A stretch of 64,000 bases of DNA from Glutamicibacter sp. PS (GCA_031317595.1 JANCMB010000001.1:2607610-2671609), one strand, 5' to 3'; counted from the stretch's first letter, positions 9,155 through 18,632 are shown. Notes: generated by a model from the letters alone, not told the origin. Numbers and translations: made by a program.

Positions 9155-10770
9155 GAGTCTGTTCTCCTACGTCGAGGGGTCGGATTGGTTAGCGCGGCGG
9201 ACCACAGATGCAAACTGGCATAAGACCGCCAGGGGGCAAAGTGTTCGGCCGCAAAGTCGCCGAGCGCGCGATGCGCCGCGGCGGGCTTGAGCGAAGGATC
9301 GATCAACCCCAAGCTCCGGGCCCCGGCCAGGAGTGCCACGTCGCCGGGCATCCAGGCATCCGGGTCGGCCAGCACCCGCAAGGCGATATAGCCTGCGGTC
9401 CACGGACCGATGCGCGGCAGGGCCACAAGTTGCGCAGTCAGCTCCCGAGGGTCCACGGCGCAGTCCACGGCTAGCGCTCCGCTGATCATGGCCTGGGCGC
9501 TGGTGCGAATCGCGTTGCTGGCTTGGCCGGGAAGGCGTAGCACTCGTTCCGGGTCGAGCGGCTCGCCGGGGTTTATCTCGGGGATCGCCTGCAAGATCTG
9601 CTCATTGGTGGGGAAGAGCCTGTCTAGGCCCGGGAAGCGAGAGGAGTAGGGCTCACCGGCGCGGGCCACCAGCCGGTTGAGGTGTCCGCGCGCCGCGGCG
9701 ACGCTGATCTGCTGCCCAACCTGGGCACGCACCACCATCTCTTGGGGATCCGCTGCCCCCGGCACCCGGGCGCCGGGTCGTGCCGCGACAAGTGGTTTGA
9801 GCACCGGTACGGCCGACAACGCCTGATCGACGGCGGACGGGTCCGCGTCGAGATCGAAGACTCGACGCAAGCGCGCCAGAGCCGGGGCCACGTCGGTGAC
9901 CTTGCTTAGTTCCAGTCGGCCACGCAACTGCCACTGCCCGCCGCGCGCCCGCTCGGCCAGTACTTCAAAGGCCCCTGGTCCGCCCGGCAGCCGCAGGGTG
10001 CGGGCGTACCGCAAGCGCTCGGCACTCAACTCCACCCTTTCGATGCCAGCCAGCGCGCGTTGCGCCAAGAATTCAAAGAGGCCCGGCGCATCATAGGGTT
10101 GACGCACCGGCAGGTCGATATCCAGCAACACGGCATCGGCCGCTCCAGTGCCATCCGCCGACTCCTCGTTGGACGGACGACGGTGAGCCCGCGCACGTAG
10201 TTGCGAGGGCGTGGCGTCGAAGACCTCACGGACACAGTCATTGAACTGGCGTACCGAACCGAAACCTGCGGCAAATGCCACTTGCCCCAGTGGCAGGTCC
10301 GTCCCCGTCAACAGCGCCCGTGCGGATTGCGCGCGCCGGGCCCGGGCCAGCGCGAGCGCACCAGCCCCCAGCTCGGAGACCAAGAGCCGATTCAAGTGGC
10401 GCGGGGTGTAGCCCAGTCGCATGGCCAGCCCCTCTACCCCTTGCCGGTCGATGACACCATCGTTGATTAACCGCATGGCGCGCGCCGCGGTGTCCGAACG
10501 AACATCCCACTGCGGTGTGCCCGGCACCGCCTCGGGTAAGCATCGTTTACAGGCGCGGTATCCGGCCTCATGGGCGGCGGCCGAGGTCAGGTAGAAACGC
10601 ACATGTTCACGCTTAGGGGTACGTGCCGGGCAGGAAGGTCGGCAGTAGATGCCGGTGGACGAGACGGCAGTGTAAAACTGTCCATCAAACCGCGCATCGC
10701 GCGCGTCGATGGCCCGATAACGCTCCTCAAAGCCGCGCTCGCCCGGAGTGCAAACGGGGTTTTCGCCCAT
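9151..10770 (-). CDS. Ada N-terminal / AraC HTH / AlkA-type DNA glycosylase fusion
   Basis: This 539-aa multidomain repair protein and regulator begins with an Ada zinc/methyl-phosphotriester domain at about residues 10-85, whose four cysteines are C43, C47, C74 and C77. An AraC-type helix-turn-helix domain (about 95-190, ending FATAGFGSVRQFND-like) follows, then an AlkA N-terminal domain and an HhH-GPD 3-methyladenine glycosylase domain (LVALPRIGPWTAGYIAL, with a downstream MPGDVALL catalytic aspartate). Methylation of the Ada cysteine in this family turns the protein into an activator of repair genes. Start ATG 10770 has GGGAGAGGGGAG just upstream; longer in-frame starts lack support. It overlaps ogt. 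Confidence 0.9.
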   Translation of the reverse strand: MGENPVCTPGERGFEERYRAIDARDARFDGQFYTAVSSTGIYCRPSCPARTPKREHVRFYLTSAAAHEAGYRACKRCLPEAVPGTPQWDVRSDTAARAMRLINDGVIDRQGVEGLAMRLGYTPRHLNRLLVSELGAGALALARARRAQSARALLTGTDLPLGQVAFAAGFGSVRQFNDCVREVFDATPSQLRARAHRRPSNEESADGTGAADAVLLDIDLPVRQPYDAPGLFEFLAQRALAGIERVELSAERLRYARTLRLPGGPGAFEVLAERARGGQWQLRGRLELSKVTDVAPALARLRRVFDLDADPSAVDQALSAVPVLKPLVAARPGARVPGAADPQEMVVRAQVGQQISVAAARGHLNRLVARAGEPYSSRFPGLDRLFPTNEQILQAIPEINPGEPLDPERVLRLPGQASNAIRTSAQAMISGALAVDCAVDPRELTAQLVALPRIGPWTAGYIALRVLADPDAWMPGDVALLAGARSLGLIDPSLKPAAAHRALGDFAAEHFAPWRSYASLHLWSAALTNPTPRRRRTDS

Positions 10771-10931
10771 AATGCTCCCCTCTCCCTTATTGCTGGTCAT
10801 ACTCCATAGAAACACGATCCCGGGTAATGTTCTGGCGGTTTTCGGACATGAGGGTGAACTCGCTCCCGAGTGGCGCGCAACGTTGGGCAAAGCTCTGGAA
10901 ATACCGAGTCAGCCGTGACAGGATGTGAACC

Positions 10932-12956
10932 ATGGCACATGCTAAGCAACTATTTCACGATTTGGATGACTACGTCGCCGCACCTCGGCACGAAACACTA
11001 CGCTTATCCCCCGACGGCACTCGCCTGGTCACCTCGATCAGCTCGCTGGATGACGATGGCACCGGCTACCAAAGCGCGCTGTGGCAACTCGACCCGCAGG
11101 GCGTGTTGCCGGCTCGACGGCTGACGCACGGCAAAACCGGCGAAACCCAGCCGCAATTCGCGGCAAACGGCGATCTACTGTTCACCGCCAAGCGCTCCAC
11201 CGAGGAGAACGCCACCGCCGAACTCTGGCGCCTACCGGCCGCCGGCGGTGAAGCACATGTCGTGGCCTCGCACCCCGGCGGGATTGGACAGGTTCACCCC
11301 TGCCCGACGAACCCGAACACCCTGCTGATTCAGGCGCTGGCGCACCGTAGTCCCTCCGATCTTGAACAGGAGCAGGAACTTCGCGATAACCGTCGGAAGC
11401 AGAAGGTATCGGCCATCCTGCACGATGGTTATCCGGTGCGCTACTGGGATCACGATCTGGGTCCGGCCACCCCACACCTGTACCGAGCCACCCTCGACGT
11501 AGAGCCCAAGGCGCAGTTGCACGATCTCACCGCCGGAGTGCGCGGCGAACTGCTCGAGGCTTCCACCACCGTAGCCCCAAACGGAACCTATCTGGTGAGC
11601 ACGTGGAACCAACCCGAGGGACGCGGTTCAACCGTCGCCGGGTTGGTGCGCATCGATATGATCACCGGCGAGCGCAGCGATCTTATCCGTGCCGATGACG
11701 AATACGAATACTCGGTCTATGCCATCAGCCCCGACTCCACCCAGCTGGCTTACGCTCGGTGGCGTCGCGCCACGGTCGAAGAAACCATGGACTGCACGCT
11801 ATGGATCATGGATATGGAATCCGGTTTACAGCGCGAGGTGGCTCAGGGGTGGGATCGCTGGGCCAATGAACTAGTTTGGCTACCCGATGCCAGCGGCGTA
11901 CTAGTCACCGCCGACGAGGATGGGCGTTGCCCGCTCTTCCTGCTGCGTTTCGACGGGCGGTCGCCGGTGCGGCTGACCGACGAGGGCGCCTATTCGAACC
12001 TCTGCGTCAGCCCGGATGGCGCCACCGCCTACGCGCTCCGGGCCAGCTACGAATACCCGGCCGAACCGGTTTCCGTGCAACTAACCGGCGCGCACGAGGT
12101 CCTGGCACTGCCCTCGGCCATGGTCCGCCCGGAGCTACCCGGTACCCTCACGGAGGTCGAGACCACGGCCGCCGACGGCTCGCGCATCCGCGCGTGGCTG
12201 GCCCTTCCGGCCGGCACCGACGCGCAGCACCGTGCACCGCTACTGCTCTGGGTTCATGGCGGACCGGTGGCCTCGTGGAACGCGTGGTCATGGCGCTGGA
12301 ATCCGTGGCTGGCTGTCGCCCAGGGGTACGCGGTGCTCCTGCCGGATCCAGCGCTGTCCACCGGCTACGGCCGAGACTTCATCCAGCGTGGCTGGGGCCG
12401 GTGGGGCGCCGAGCCATACACCGATCTGATGGCCATTACCGATGCCGTGGAAGCACGCGAGGATATCGACGAATCTCGCACGGCGGCCATGGGCGGGTCT
12501 TTCGGTGGCTACATGGCCAACTGGATTGCCGGGCACACCGACCGTTTCAAGGCCATCGTCACCCACGCCAGCCTGTGGGCGCTGGAAGGATTTGGCAAAA
12601 CCACCGATGCCTCCTTCTTCTGGGAGCGCGAAATGTCCAAGGCCATGGTCGAGGCCAATTCGCCGCACCATCAGGTAGGACAGATCACCACGCCCATGCT
12701 GGTGATTCATGGCGATAAGGACTATCGCGTACCGATCGGTGAGGGGCTGCGTCTCTGGTTCGAACTACTGAGCGCTTCCGGTCTGCCGCAGACCGCCGAC
12801 GGTTCGACCGTGCACCGATTCCTCTATTTCCCGGATGAGAATCACTGGATCCTCTCCCCGCAGCACGCCAAGATTTGGTACCAGGTGGTCTTCGCCTACC
12901 TCGCCGAGCATGTGCTGGAGCAGGGGCCACAGCAGCTACCCGAACTGCTCGGCTAG
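10932..12956 (+). CDS. Prolyl-oligopeptidase family (S9) acyl-aminoacyl/dipeptidyl peptidase
   Basis: This 674-aa peptidase has an N-terminal beta-propeller (about residues 1-390, with repeated LSPDGTRLV-type blades) and a C-terminal alpha/beta-hydrolase domain. The catalytic triad can be read: S523 in GGSFGGY, D597 in DKDYRVP and H638 in DENHWI. No signal peptide is seen, so it should be cytosolic and clip short peptides, with the propeller limiting access. Start ATG 10932 has only AGGA nearby, or is leaderless (CAGGAT at 10919-10924 lies 7 nt before it). It stands alone, divergent from the Ada-AlkA gene. Confidence 0.9.
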   Translation: MAHAKQLFHDLDDYVAAPRHETLRLSPDGTRLVTSISSLDDDGTGYQSALWQLDPQGVLPARRLTHGKTGETQPQFAANGDLLFTAKRSTEENATAELWRLPAAGGEAHVVASHPGGIGQVHPCPTNPNTLLIQALAHRSPSDLEQEQELRDNRRKQKVSAILHDGYPVRYWDHDLGPATPHLYRATLDVEPKAQLHDLTAGVRGELLEASTTVAPNGTYLVSTWNQPEGRGSTVAGLVRIDMITGERSDLIRADDEYEYSVYAISPDSTQLAYARWRRATVEETMDCTLWIMDMESGLQREVAQGWDRWANELVWLPDASGVLVTADEDGRCPLFLLRFDGRSPVRLTDEGAYSNLCVSPDGATAYALRASYEYPAEPVSVQLTGAHEVLALPSAMVRPELPGTLTEVETTAADGSRIRAWLALPAGTDAQHRAPLLLWVHGGPVASWNAWSWRWNPWLAVAQGYAVLLPDPALSTGYGRDFIQRGWGRWGAEPYTDLMAITDAVEAREDIDESRTAAMGGSFGGYMANWIAGHTDRFKAIVTHASLWALEGFGKTTDASFFWEREMSKAMVEANSPHHQVGQITTPMLVIHGDKDYRVPIGEGLRLWFELLSASGLPQTADGSTVHRFLYFPDENHWILSPQHAKIWYQVVFAYLAEHVLEQGPQQLPELLG

Positions 12957-13016
12957 GCACCGACCCGTCTCTCCGGTGGATCCGAGTCCGACACGGCTTC
13001 ACCGGTGAGCGGCGGG

Positions 13017-15521
13017 CTAACGCATCTCACGCCGCCCGAGGTCAATGAAGGCCTCGGCGCGCTGAGCGACGTCGGCGTCGCGGGCACTCAGGGCAGCGAT
13101 CACGCCGGAGAGATGGTCGACCTTGGTCGCGTACGCCGCGGTCAACCGCTCGGAGAGGGCCGCCGAGCGCAGATCCTGCACTTCGCGCCAGGCCATCACC
13201 AGACCACGTTCAAACAAGCGTTGCCCCGCCTCGGCGGCAGCCGAGGCCTCACCGGCACCAAGGACCGCCACTGCATTGAGCCGGGACTCGTCAAGTGAAC
13301 CGGTGAGTTCCTCCAGACGGCGTTCCGCGGCACGTAACCGCGGGCCACTGCTGCCAAAGCTGACCCAGCGCAACAGTAGAGCCCCCAGCGCAAGGGCCAC
13401 GGCCACCACGGCGAGCACTGTGCACACGATAGCGACATAGAGCAGGAAGAACAGCACGCCGTCGGATACACCGATATCCCGATATCCGTTGTTTTCTAGG
13501 TCGTCGGCGAAATCCTCTAGCACGTTGGCCACCTGAATTTCACGGTACTTGCTCGCGTGCAGCAATCCGTATTTCCAGTCGGCCGTTGAGCGGAAACCCC
13601 AGTCGCCAATATTGGTCACCGAACTGATCATCCCGGGCACTGCCCCCTGGCCGTCGCTGGTGATAAACAGCGGCACGATGTTCTCACCGGCCTTCAGCTC
13701 TTCGTTCGGCCCGAGCAGTTCCGGTAATTCTGCCTTGATTCGCCCCATTGCCTCGAGCAGTGAGCGCGGGCTGGCCCCGGAGACCTTACCCGCCTCGCGA
13801 TACTCCAGTTCGAGATAGGACTCTGCATCTCGAATAGCCACGGTGACATGTTCACCGGCCGGTACTTCGCGGTCCAGAGTTTTACGCAGAGCCGCCAGAT
13901 CGAGGTACTGCCCAGGACCGTCGACCCGAAGTTCTATCTCGGCCACGGGGCTGGTGGGTGCCTTGGCGCGCATCGTTAGCTCATCCACGCCAAGTCCCGC
14001 CGGAACAACCGCGCCGACCAGCACGAGGACACCGGCAGTGATCCCCACTCCGCGGGTGATGCGTGCCGAGCCTCCGGTCAAGCGCGCAACCAACCTAGCC
14101 AGCGGGTGTTTTCCGGCCGAGTCTCGAGGCGCCAACGGCGTGTCGAAGGATGGATGTGGGCCCAGGATCGCCGCGGCGAGCGCGTTGATCTCCGCCAGTT
14201 CGAAACGCGCGTCGAGATGCCGGCGGGTTGGCAGCTTGAGCGATTTGCGCAAGGTTGTCAGCGCCGCATCGGGTAGCCGAATCGGTTGGGTCCGGCCGCG
14301 CGGATAACTCCGTAATTTTTGGTGCACGTCGCGCAGGTCTGCGAGCAGCTGCCCTTCGGCCTCGCCAAAACGCACCAGCAAGTTCTGACTCGGTTCGCCG
14401 CGACGTGCCACCGCCAGCATCCGGTTCAAGTCCGCGCGCAACGTGTTTTGTTGCGTCTCGGTGAGGATCCGCGTGCTTCCCTGCGCGACGCGGGTCAGCA
14501 GTTCGGTGACTCCGTCATAGAGGGGCCGCAAGAGCCGGTCAAAGGTATCGGAGAGCCCGGCCAGTTCGGCATGCACCGATCCGGCACCCATAATCGAGTC
14601 GGAGAGCACCGTCAGTCGCGCGGCTTTGGCCTCAAATTTCTCCAGCAGGCTCTCGGTGTCTGCGCTCAGTGCCTTTCGGCGAGTGAATACCCCGTCGACG
14701 ACCTGTGATTCCTGACGAGCCAGGTCGAGGGAGAGTTCGTTGAGCCGCACAAAATGCTCGGTATAACTCGCCGGCCGCTTATTCTCCGGCACGGTAGCAT
14801 AGGTGACTTCAAGTGCCTCGAGGTCAAGCACCACTCGAGCCAAGTGGCGCTGTGCGGCGCGCAGGCGGCGGTAACGTCGTGCCCAAAGCAATTGCCAGCG
14901 CCCGGCCATAATGAGGCTCAATGCACACAGCGCCGCCCCGCTACTAAGCGAGGAGATCCAGAGCACCGGGTTTCGGTTCGGCGCATCGATGCGCTCTGCC
15001 GCCTCCCGGGCGGCGGCCAGCACGGCCTTCGGCCCGTGGCCCAATCCGAGGTTGCGTTCGTAGGCATGCAGAATGTCGTAACGCAGCTCGGTACGTGGTT
15101 CCTTGGCTTGCTCGAGCTGGACGTTGACCGCCACCCCGTTGAAGCGCTCTTCGACCCCGTAATCCTCGTCCTCAAGTTTTTCCATCTGTGTGGAGAGCAA
15201 CAGGTCGTTGTCCATCTGCTCGCCACGCAAGATTTCATCTGCACTGAGGTAGCGGTCGGTGACCGTCAGGGTCAGCGGACGCCACGCAAGGATAGGGTCT
15301 CGGATTGAATCGTTGATCGCTTGCTGGGTGATCCCCCAGGGATTGTCGCCCTGAACGCTGATCTGGACCGGATGCGTGGGGGCGCGTCCGAAGGCAAGGG
15401 CCGCGTTAATACCCACCACCGTAGTGGCCACCGCCGCAAGGGCGGCCAGTACCCACCACAGCGAATAGGGCCGACGCAGTGCGCGCCCGAATTTATCAAG
15501 TCCGTAACGTGCCCGGCTCAT
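13017..15521 (-). CDS. Large membrane protein with long coiled-coil regions, unknown function
   Basis: This 834-aa protein is not confidently assigned. I see a transmembrane helix near the N-terminus (SLWWVLAALAAVATTVVGINAALAF), an extracytoplasmic region of about 150 residues, a second helix (LWISSLSSGAALCALSLIMAG) and a long Arg/Glu/Leu-rich helical cytoplasmic stretch. A third helix (ITAGVLVLVGAVVPAGLGV), a second extracytoplasmic domain and a fourth helix (LFFLLYVAIVCTVLAVVAVALALGALLL) precede a final coiled-coil. The two halves repeat the same layout, suggesting internal duplication. It may match DUF5129-type actinobacterial proteins, which I cannot verify. Its start overlaps the upstream TPM-like gene as ATGA, so the two are an obligate pair. 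Confidence 0.7.
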   Translation of the reverse strand: MSRARYGLDKFGRALRRPYSLWWVLAALAAVATTVVGINAALAFGRAPTHPVQISVQGDNPWGITQQAINDSIRDPILAWRPLTLTVTDRYLSADEILRGEQMDNDLLLSTQMEKLEDEDYGVEERFNGVAVNVQLEQAKEPRTELRYDILHAYERNLGLGHGPKAVLAAAREAAERIDAPNRNPVLWISSLSSGAALCALSLIMAGRWQLLWARRYRRLRAAQRHLARVVLDLEALEVTYATVPENKRPASYTEHFVRLNELSLDLARQESQVVDGVFTRRKALSADTESLLEKFEAKAARLTVLSDSIMGAGSVHAELAGLSDTFDRLLRPLYDGVTELLTRVAQGSTRILTETQQNTLRADLNRMLAVARRGEPSQNLLVRFGEAEGQLLADLRDVHQKLRSYPRGRTQPIRLPDAALTTLRKSLKLPTRRHLDARFELAEINALAAAILGPHPSFDTPLAPRDSAGKHPLARLVARLTGGSARITRGVGITAGVLVLVGAVVPAGLGVDELTMRAKAPTSPVAEIELRVDGPGQYLDLAALRKTLDREVPAGEHVTVAIRDAESYLELEYREAGKVSGASPRSLLEAMGRIKAELPELLGPNEELKAGENIVPLFITSDGQGAVPGMISSVTNIGDWGFRSTADWKYGLLHASKYREIQVANVLEDFADDLENNGYRDIGVSDGVLFFLLYVAIVCTVLAVVAVALALGALLLRWVSFGSSGPRLRAAERRLEELTGSLDESRLNAVAVLGAGEASAAAEAGQRLFERGLVMAWREVQDLRSAALSERLTAAYATKVDHLSGVIAALSARDADVAQRAEAFIDLGRREMR

Positions 15522-17011
15522 AGGCTCCCCGCTTCCAGCGCCGTCAACTCCCGCAGCGCGGCGAATATGTCCTCCGGTTCATTTTCGAGATCAGCGGCCC
15601 TAGCGCCCGGGGCATTCTCGCGGACGGCTTGGCGGGTGTGTGCTGCGGCGGCGTGCAGCGCGGCGAAGCGTTCGACCAACTCCCAGCGCTCGCTTGGCGA
15701 CGTCTGTGATGTCTTGAGCCGGTCCACGCTCTGGGTCAGTTGCTGTAACTCGTGGAACTGCTCAAGGATCTCGGCACGCAGTTGGGCGCCAGAATTCTTC
15801 TCGCGACCCTCAATCGCCTCGATCTCGGGCATCAGCCGATGTAGGGACTCGGAGAGGGCCACGCCGGTGCGTTTAAGGTAGGTGCAGGCCTCGGACCAGT
15901 TTCCGGTGACCACCTGCCCGTGGTTGACCAGGCGTTGGGCCTGCGTGCACCATCGCCGCTGGGCCCGCAAATCCCGCAGGGCGTCGGGTTCTATATTGCC
16001 CTGGTCCTGCTTTTGCCGGTTCACCTGCTCGAGCACCGCCTCGGCGTGCGTCAAACGGTCCGCTCTCTGGCGCAGATGCTCCCGCCAGCTCTCGGCCAGT
16101 ACACCGTCGCCGAAGGGTTCGGGCGGGGTGCTCTCGCGCAGGCCGCGCAGCATTCCGCGCACCGCCACCAGCTCGGTCGCGGCTGCGGCAACGCGCGTGG
16201 CTTCCTGCTTCTGATGACGTGTGCGACGCCCACGCCGTGCCAGCAGGCCCACAACCAATCCCGCGCAGGCCAGAGTCAGGCCCGCCAGTAACCAGGTCGT
16301 TGCGGGCCAGCGATTCGGCGCCCAGCCGTCGGGTGCCAGCGTGTATCTAAGGGAGACATAGTCCTCGGAACGCGCGGCAGTTATGGCGGCATCTAGGGTC
16401 AGTGCGGCCGCCTCGGTACGCTGCTGTTCGGTGAACCATTCGGAAATCTGGAGTACCACCTGCTGTCGCGCGGCGGCGCCGTGCGTCAAATTGCGCCCAT
16501 ACTGCACATCCACCTCGGGAGTGCCGGTGCCCTGCTGCGGTAGCAAGACTCCGATGACTACCCAGTCCTTACCCACGTAGCCCAGGCGTTTACCATTTTC
16601 GACCCAATCGTCCGCCAGCGCATCAGTGGAACCGAACATGAGCATGGCCCGGACAAGTTGTGCCGCGCCCTTGAGCCGGGTCGGGTGGGTGTCCACCCCT
16701 AGGAGTATGCGCACGTCCCTGGACGCGGCCTGTCGCTCAAAGCGCTGCACAAGCCCGGCGGCGTCCACGGAGTCCACCCGGTCACCCACCGCGAGATACA
16801 CGTGTTCTGACTGTTGCACGACGTCGGGAAACGTGATGGCCTGCGCGTCGTCGCGCTCATCGGTGCTCGGAGCGGTGGGAAACACGGGCTCCGCTGCGTC
16901 GGTTTGGGCCGCCGCTGGCGACAGGAAGCCAACACAGATCAGGCTCACCGCGCACAGCGCCAGCAGCGCATTCGATACCCTTAGACGGTGGCGGGGCCGA
17001 TGGAAACTCAC
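15518..17011 (-). CDS. TPM-domain-like exported membrane protein with coiled-coil tail
   Basis: This 497-aa protein has a signal peptide (VSNALLALCAVSLICVGFLSPAAAQ). About 140 extracytoplasmic residues resembling TPM/YgcG domains follow (VYLAVGDRVDSVDAAGLVQRFERQAASRDVRILLGVD..YVGKDWVVIGVLLPQQG), then a transmembrane helix (WLLAGLTLACAGLVVGLL), a basic stop-transfer RRGRRTR and about 240 residues of cytoplasmic coiled-coil. TPM domains are linked to phosphatase activity or photosystem repair in other organisms; no activity is assumed here. Start GTG 17011 has CGAAAGG 9 nt upstream and gives a better signal peptide than ATG 17047. It pairs with the overlapping 834-aa gene. Confidence 0.7.
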   Translation of the reverse strand: MSFHRPRHRLRVSNALLALCAVSLICVGFLSPAAAQTDAAEPVFPTAPSTDERDDAQAITFPDVVQQSEHVYLAVGDRVDSVDAAGLVQRFERQAASRDVRILLGVDTHPTRLKGAAQLVRAMLMFGSTDALADDWVENGKRLGYVGKDWVVIGVLLPQQGTGTPEVDVQYGRNLTHGAAARQQVVLQISEWFTEQQRTEAAALTLDAAITAARSEDYVSLRYTLAPDGWAPNRWPATTWLLAGLTLACAGLVVGLLARRGRRTRHQKQEATRVAAAATELVAVRGMLRGLRESTPPEPFGDGVLAESWREHLRQRADRLTHAEAVLEQVNRQKQDQGNIEPDALRDLRAQRRWCTQAQRLVNHGQVVTGNWSEACTYLKRTGVALSESLHRLMPEIEAIEGREKNSGAQLRAEILEQFHELQQLTQSVDRLKTSQTSPSERWELVERFAALHAAAAHTRQAVRENAPGARAADLENEPEDIFAALRELTALEAGSL

Positions 17012-17050
17012 GGCGGGCAACCTTTCGCGCTGATGACAATAGCCCACAGT

Positions 17051-17971
17051 TTAGCCGTGTTCGGCTCCAGCCTGTATGACGGTGACCTGACGGTGGGTAG
17101 GTAGATGTCCAAGCTTCTCGGGGTTGCACACGATAAGGACCCGTTGCCCTCCATCGTGAACCTGTGCGAAGAACACCACGTCTTGCCGCTGGGGCGCCTC
17201 AAAAAGCAGCGCGAAGCCGCCGTTGAGCGCTAGTTCGAACACCGTGCGGTCCGGATGTTTTGCGCTCGTTCCGATCAGGAACCTAGCGACCTTTTCGGCT
17301 CCAAGTATTGGGCGACGAGCCGCGCTCAGGTGGCCCCCACCATCGGAGTGCAGCGACACCTCATCGTGCAGTAGCGCGGCGACCCGCGCCACCTCACCGC
17401 TAGCGATCGCCTCGAGTAGCTGGTACGCATAACGCCGTTGGCTCTCCGTGTCCGCACGCCGTGTGGGCGGTTCGCCGATTTTGCGTTGCGCGCGGGAGAC
17501 CAACTGGCGGGCCGACGCCGTGGTCAGTTCCAGGATCTGCGCAATCTCTGCATAGGGCAGTTGCAAGGCATGGCGCAGCACGTAGGCCGCACGCGCCTCG
17601 GGTGAGAGCACCTCCATGAGATGCAATACCCCGAGCTCTAGGAGTTCGCGCTCCTCGGCCTCTTCGTCCGGTAGAAGCGCGGTGTCGATCGGCTCAGGAA
17701 GCCATTCGCCCGGATACTCCACGCGTCGGCGCGTGGCCGAACGCAGTTGGTCGACGGCCCGCCGCGTGGTCATCGTGCGAAGCATCGCCGGCCACGACTG
17801 CACTACGTCGGCAGCGTGAGCATCCAGTGCGGCCAGTTGCGCGCCGACCTCGGCCACCGCATCCTCGGCATCACTCCAGGAGCCAAGCATGCGGTAAGCC
17901 AAGGCGGTTAATTGCCGGCGTTGCTCCTGCCAGACGGCGATCGGAGGCAACGCTGTTGCATCGGTGCTCAC
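17051..17971 (-). CDS. ECF41-family RNA polymerase sigma factor with C-terminal SnoaL-like domain
   Basis: This 306-aa protein contains sigma region 2 (about residues 15-85: RRQLTALAYRMLGSWSDAEDAVAEV), a linker with the group-specific WLPEP motif, and sigma region 4 (about 120-175: LSPEARAAYVLRHALQLPYAEIAQIL). A SnoaL-like domain of about 110 residues follows, which in ECF41 factors replaces the anti-sigma factor. The ECF41 signature DGGGK appears as DGGGH here. ECF41 factors control a neighbouring carboxymuconolactone decarboxylase/oxidoreductase/epimerase gene, and such a gene (AhpD-like) lies immediately upstream on the same strand. Start GTG 17971 begins VSTDATALPP; the longer ORF to 18118 would overlap that gene. 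Confidence 0.88.
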   Translation of the reverse strand: MSTDATALPPIAVWQEQRRQLTALAYRMLGSWSDAEDAVAEVGAQLAALDAHAADVVQSWPAMLRTMTTRRAVDQLRSATRRRVEYPGEWLPEPIDTALLPDEEAEERELLELGVLHLMEVLSPEARAAYVLRHALQLPYAEIAQILELTTASARQLVSRAQRKIGEPPTRRADTESQRRYAYQLLEAIASGEVARVAALLHDEVSLHSDGGGHLSAARRPILGAEKVARFLIGTSAKHPDRTVFELALNGGFALLFEAPQRQDVVFFAQVHDGGQRVLIVCNPEKLGHLPTHRQVTVIQAGAEHG

Positions 17972-17996
17972 CTGCCGATCGTAACAAGTCGCTCCG

Positions 17997-18440
17997 TTAG
18001 GCACGGACCGGTGGCTCCAAACGGGTGGTGATGGCGATCCGGTTCCATACGTTAATGGTGGCGATGGCCAGGATGAGGTTGCCCAAATCCTTCTCCTCGA
18101 AATGTTCGGCGGCCTCATCCCACACCTCGTCGCTGACGCCTTCGGCGGGGTCCAGACGAGTTACCGCATCGGTGAGCCGCAGGGCGGCCCGCTCGGCCAC
18201 GGTGAATAGCGGCGAATCGTTATAGGCCGCCACCGCGAATAGCTTCGCCGTGGAGATGCCGTGCTTCATCCCATCTTGTGAATGCATGTCCGTGCAGTAC
18301 GAACATCCGTTGAGAATGGAGGCGCGAAGTTTGATCAGTTCGTATAGCTCCCGCGATACCGACTTGGCGGAATAGGCTTCCATTCCCAAGACGGCGGCGT
18401 AGCCAAGCTTGTGGGTTTTGCTCATGGGTAGGCGACTCAT
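17997..18440 (-). CDS. AhpD-like carboxymuconolactone decarboxylase family protein
   Basis: This 147-aa helical protein of the CMD/AhpD fold carries the redox motif NGCSYCTDMHS (CxxC followed by His), the active site of alkylhydroperoxidase D-type proteins. It is therefore probably a thiol peroxidase or disulfide reductase in the cytosol rather than a true decarboxylase. It sits directly upstream of the ECF41 sigma gene and is its likely target, as in other ECF41 loci. AGGAG lies 6 nt before ATG 18440. A TGTCACA-N16-CGAC element upstream supports control by the sigma factor. Confidence 0.88.
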   Translation of the reverse strand: MSRLPMSKTHKLGYAAVLGMEAYSAKSVSRELYELIKLRASILNGCSYCTDMHSQDGMKHGISTAKLFAVAAYNDSPLFTVAERAALRLTDAVTRLDPAEGVSDEVWDEAAEHFEEKDLGNLILAIATINVWNRIAITTRLEPPVRA

Positions 18441-18500
18441 GGTGCACTCCTGACGTTCTCGTTCTCGGGTGCCGTTCGGCGAACGGCCCTCATAGAGACT

Positions 18501-18527
18501 GTCGAGGCAACCGCCTCAGATGTGACA
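18501..18527 (-). promoter_or_regulatory. ECF41-type promoter of the AhpD-like/sigma operon
   Basis: On the minus strand TGTCACA (18527-18521) is followed after exactly 16 nt by CGAC (18504-18501). The published ECF41 consensus is TGTCACA-N16-CGTC, so only one base differs. Transcription would start near 18495, about 55 nt before ATG 18440, and would include the sigma gene, giving positive autoregulation. Confidence 0.65.
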
Positions 18528-18587
18528 GCACGCGCAGAAATATTTGCGCCGCATACCCCGGGGCCCCTTCCGCCCTCGATTAACGCC

Positions 18588-18632
18588 GCAGGCGGCGGGC
18601 ACCTCGAGATCCTCGAAGTGCCCGCCGCCTGC
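18588..18632 (-). terminator. Strong hairpin downstream of bkdC
   Basis: A perfect 15-bp GC-rich stem (arms 18588-18602 and 18618-18632) encloses a 15-nt loop that can pair further. It lies 20 nt beyond the E2 stop codon at 18652 and separates the bkd operon from the ECF41 promoter. No clear T run follows, so termination may be inefficient or Rho-aided. Confidence 0.6.
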
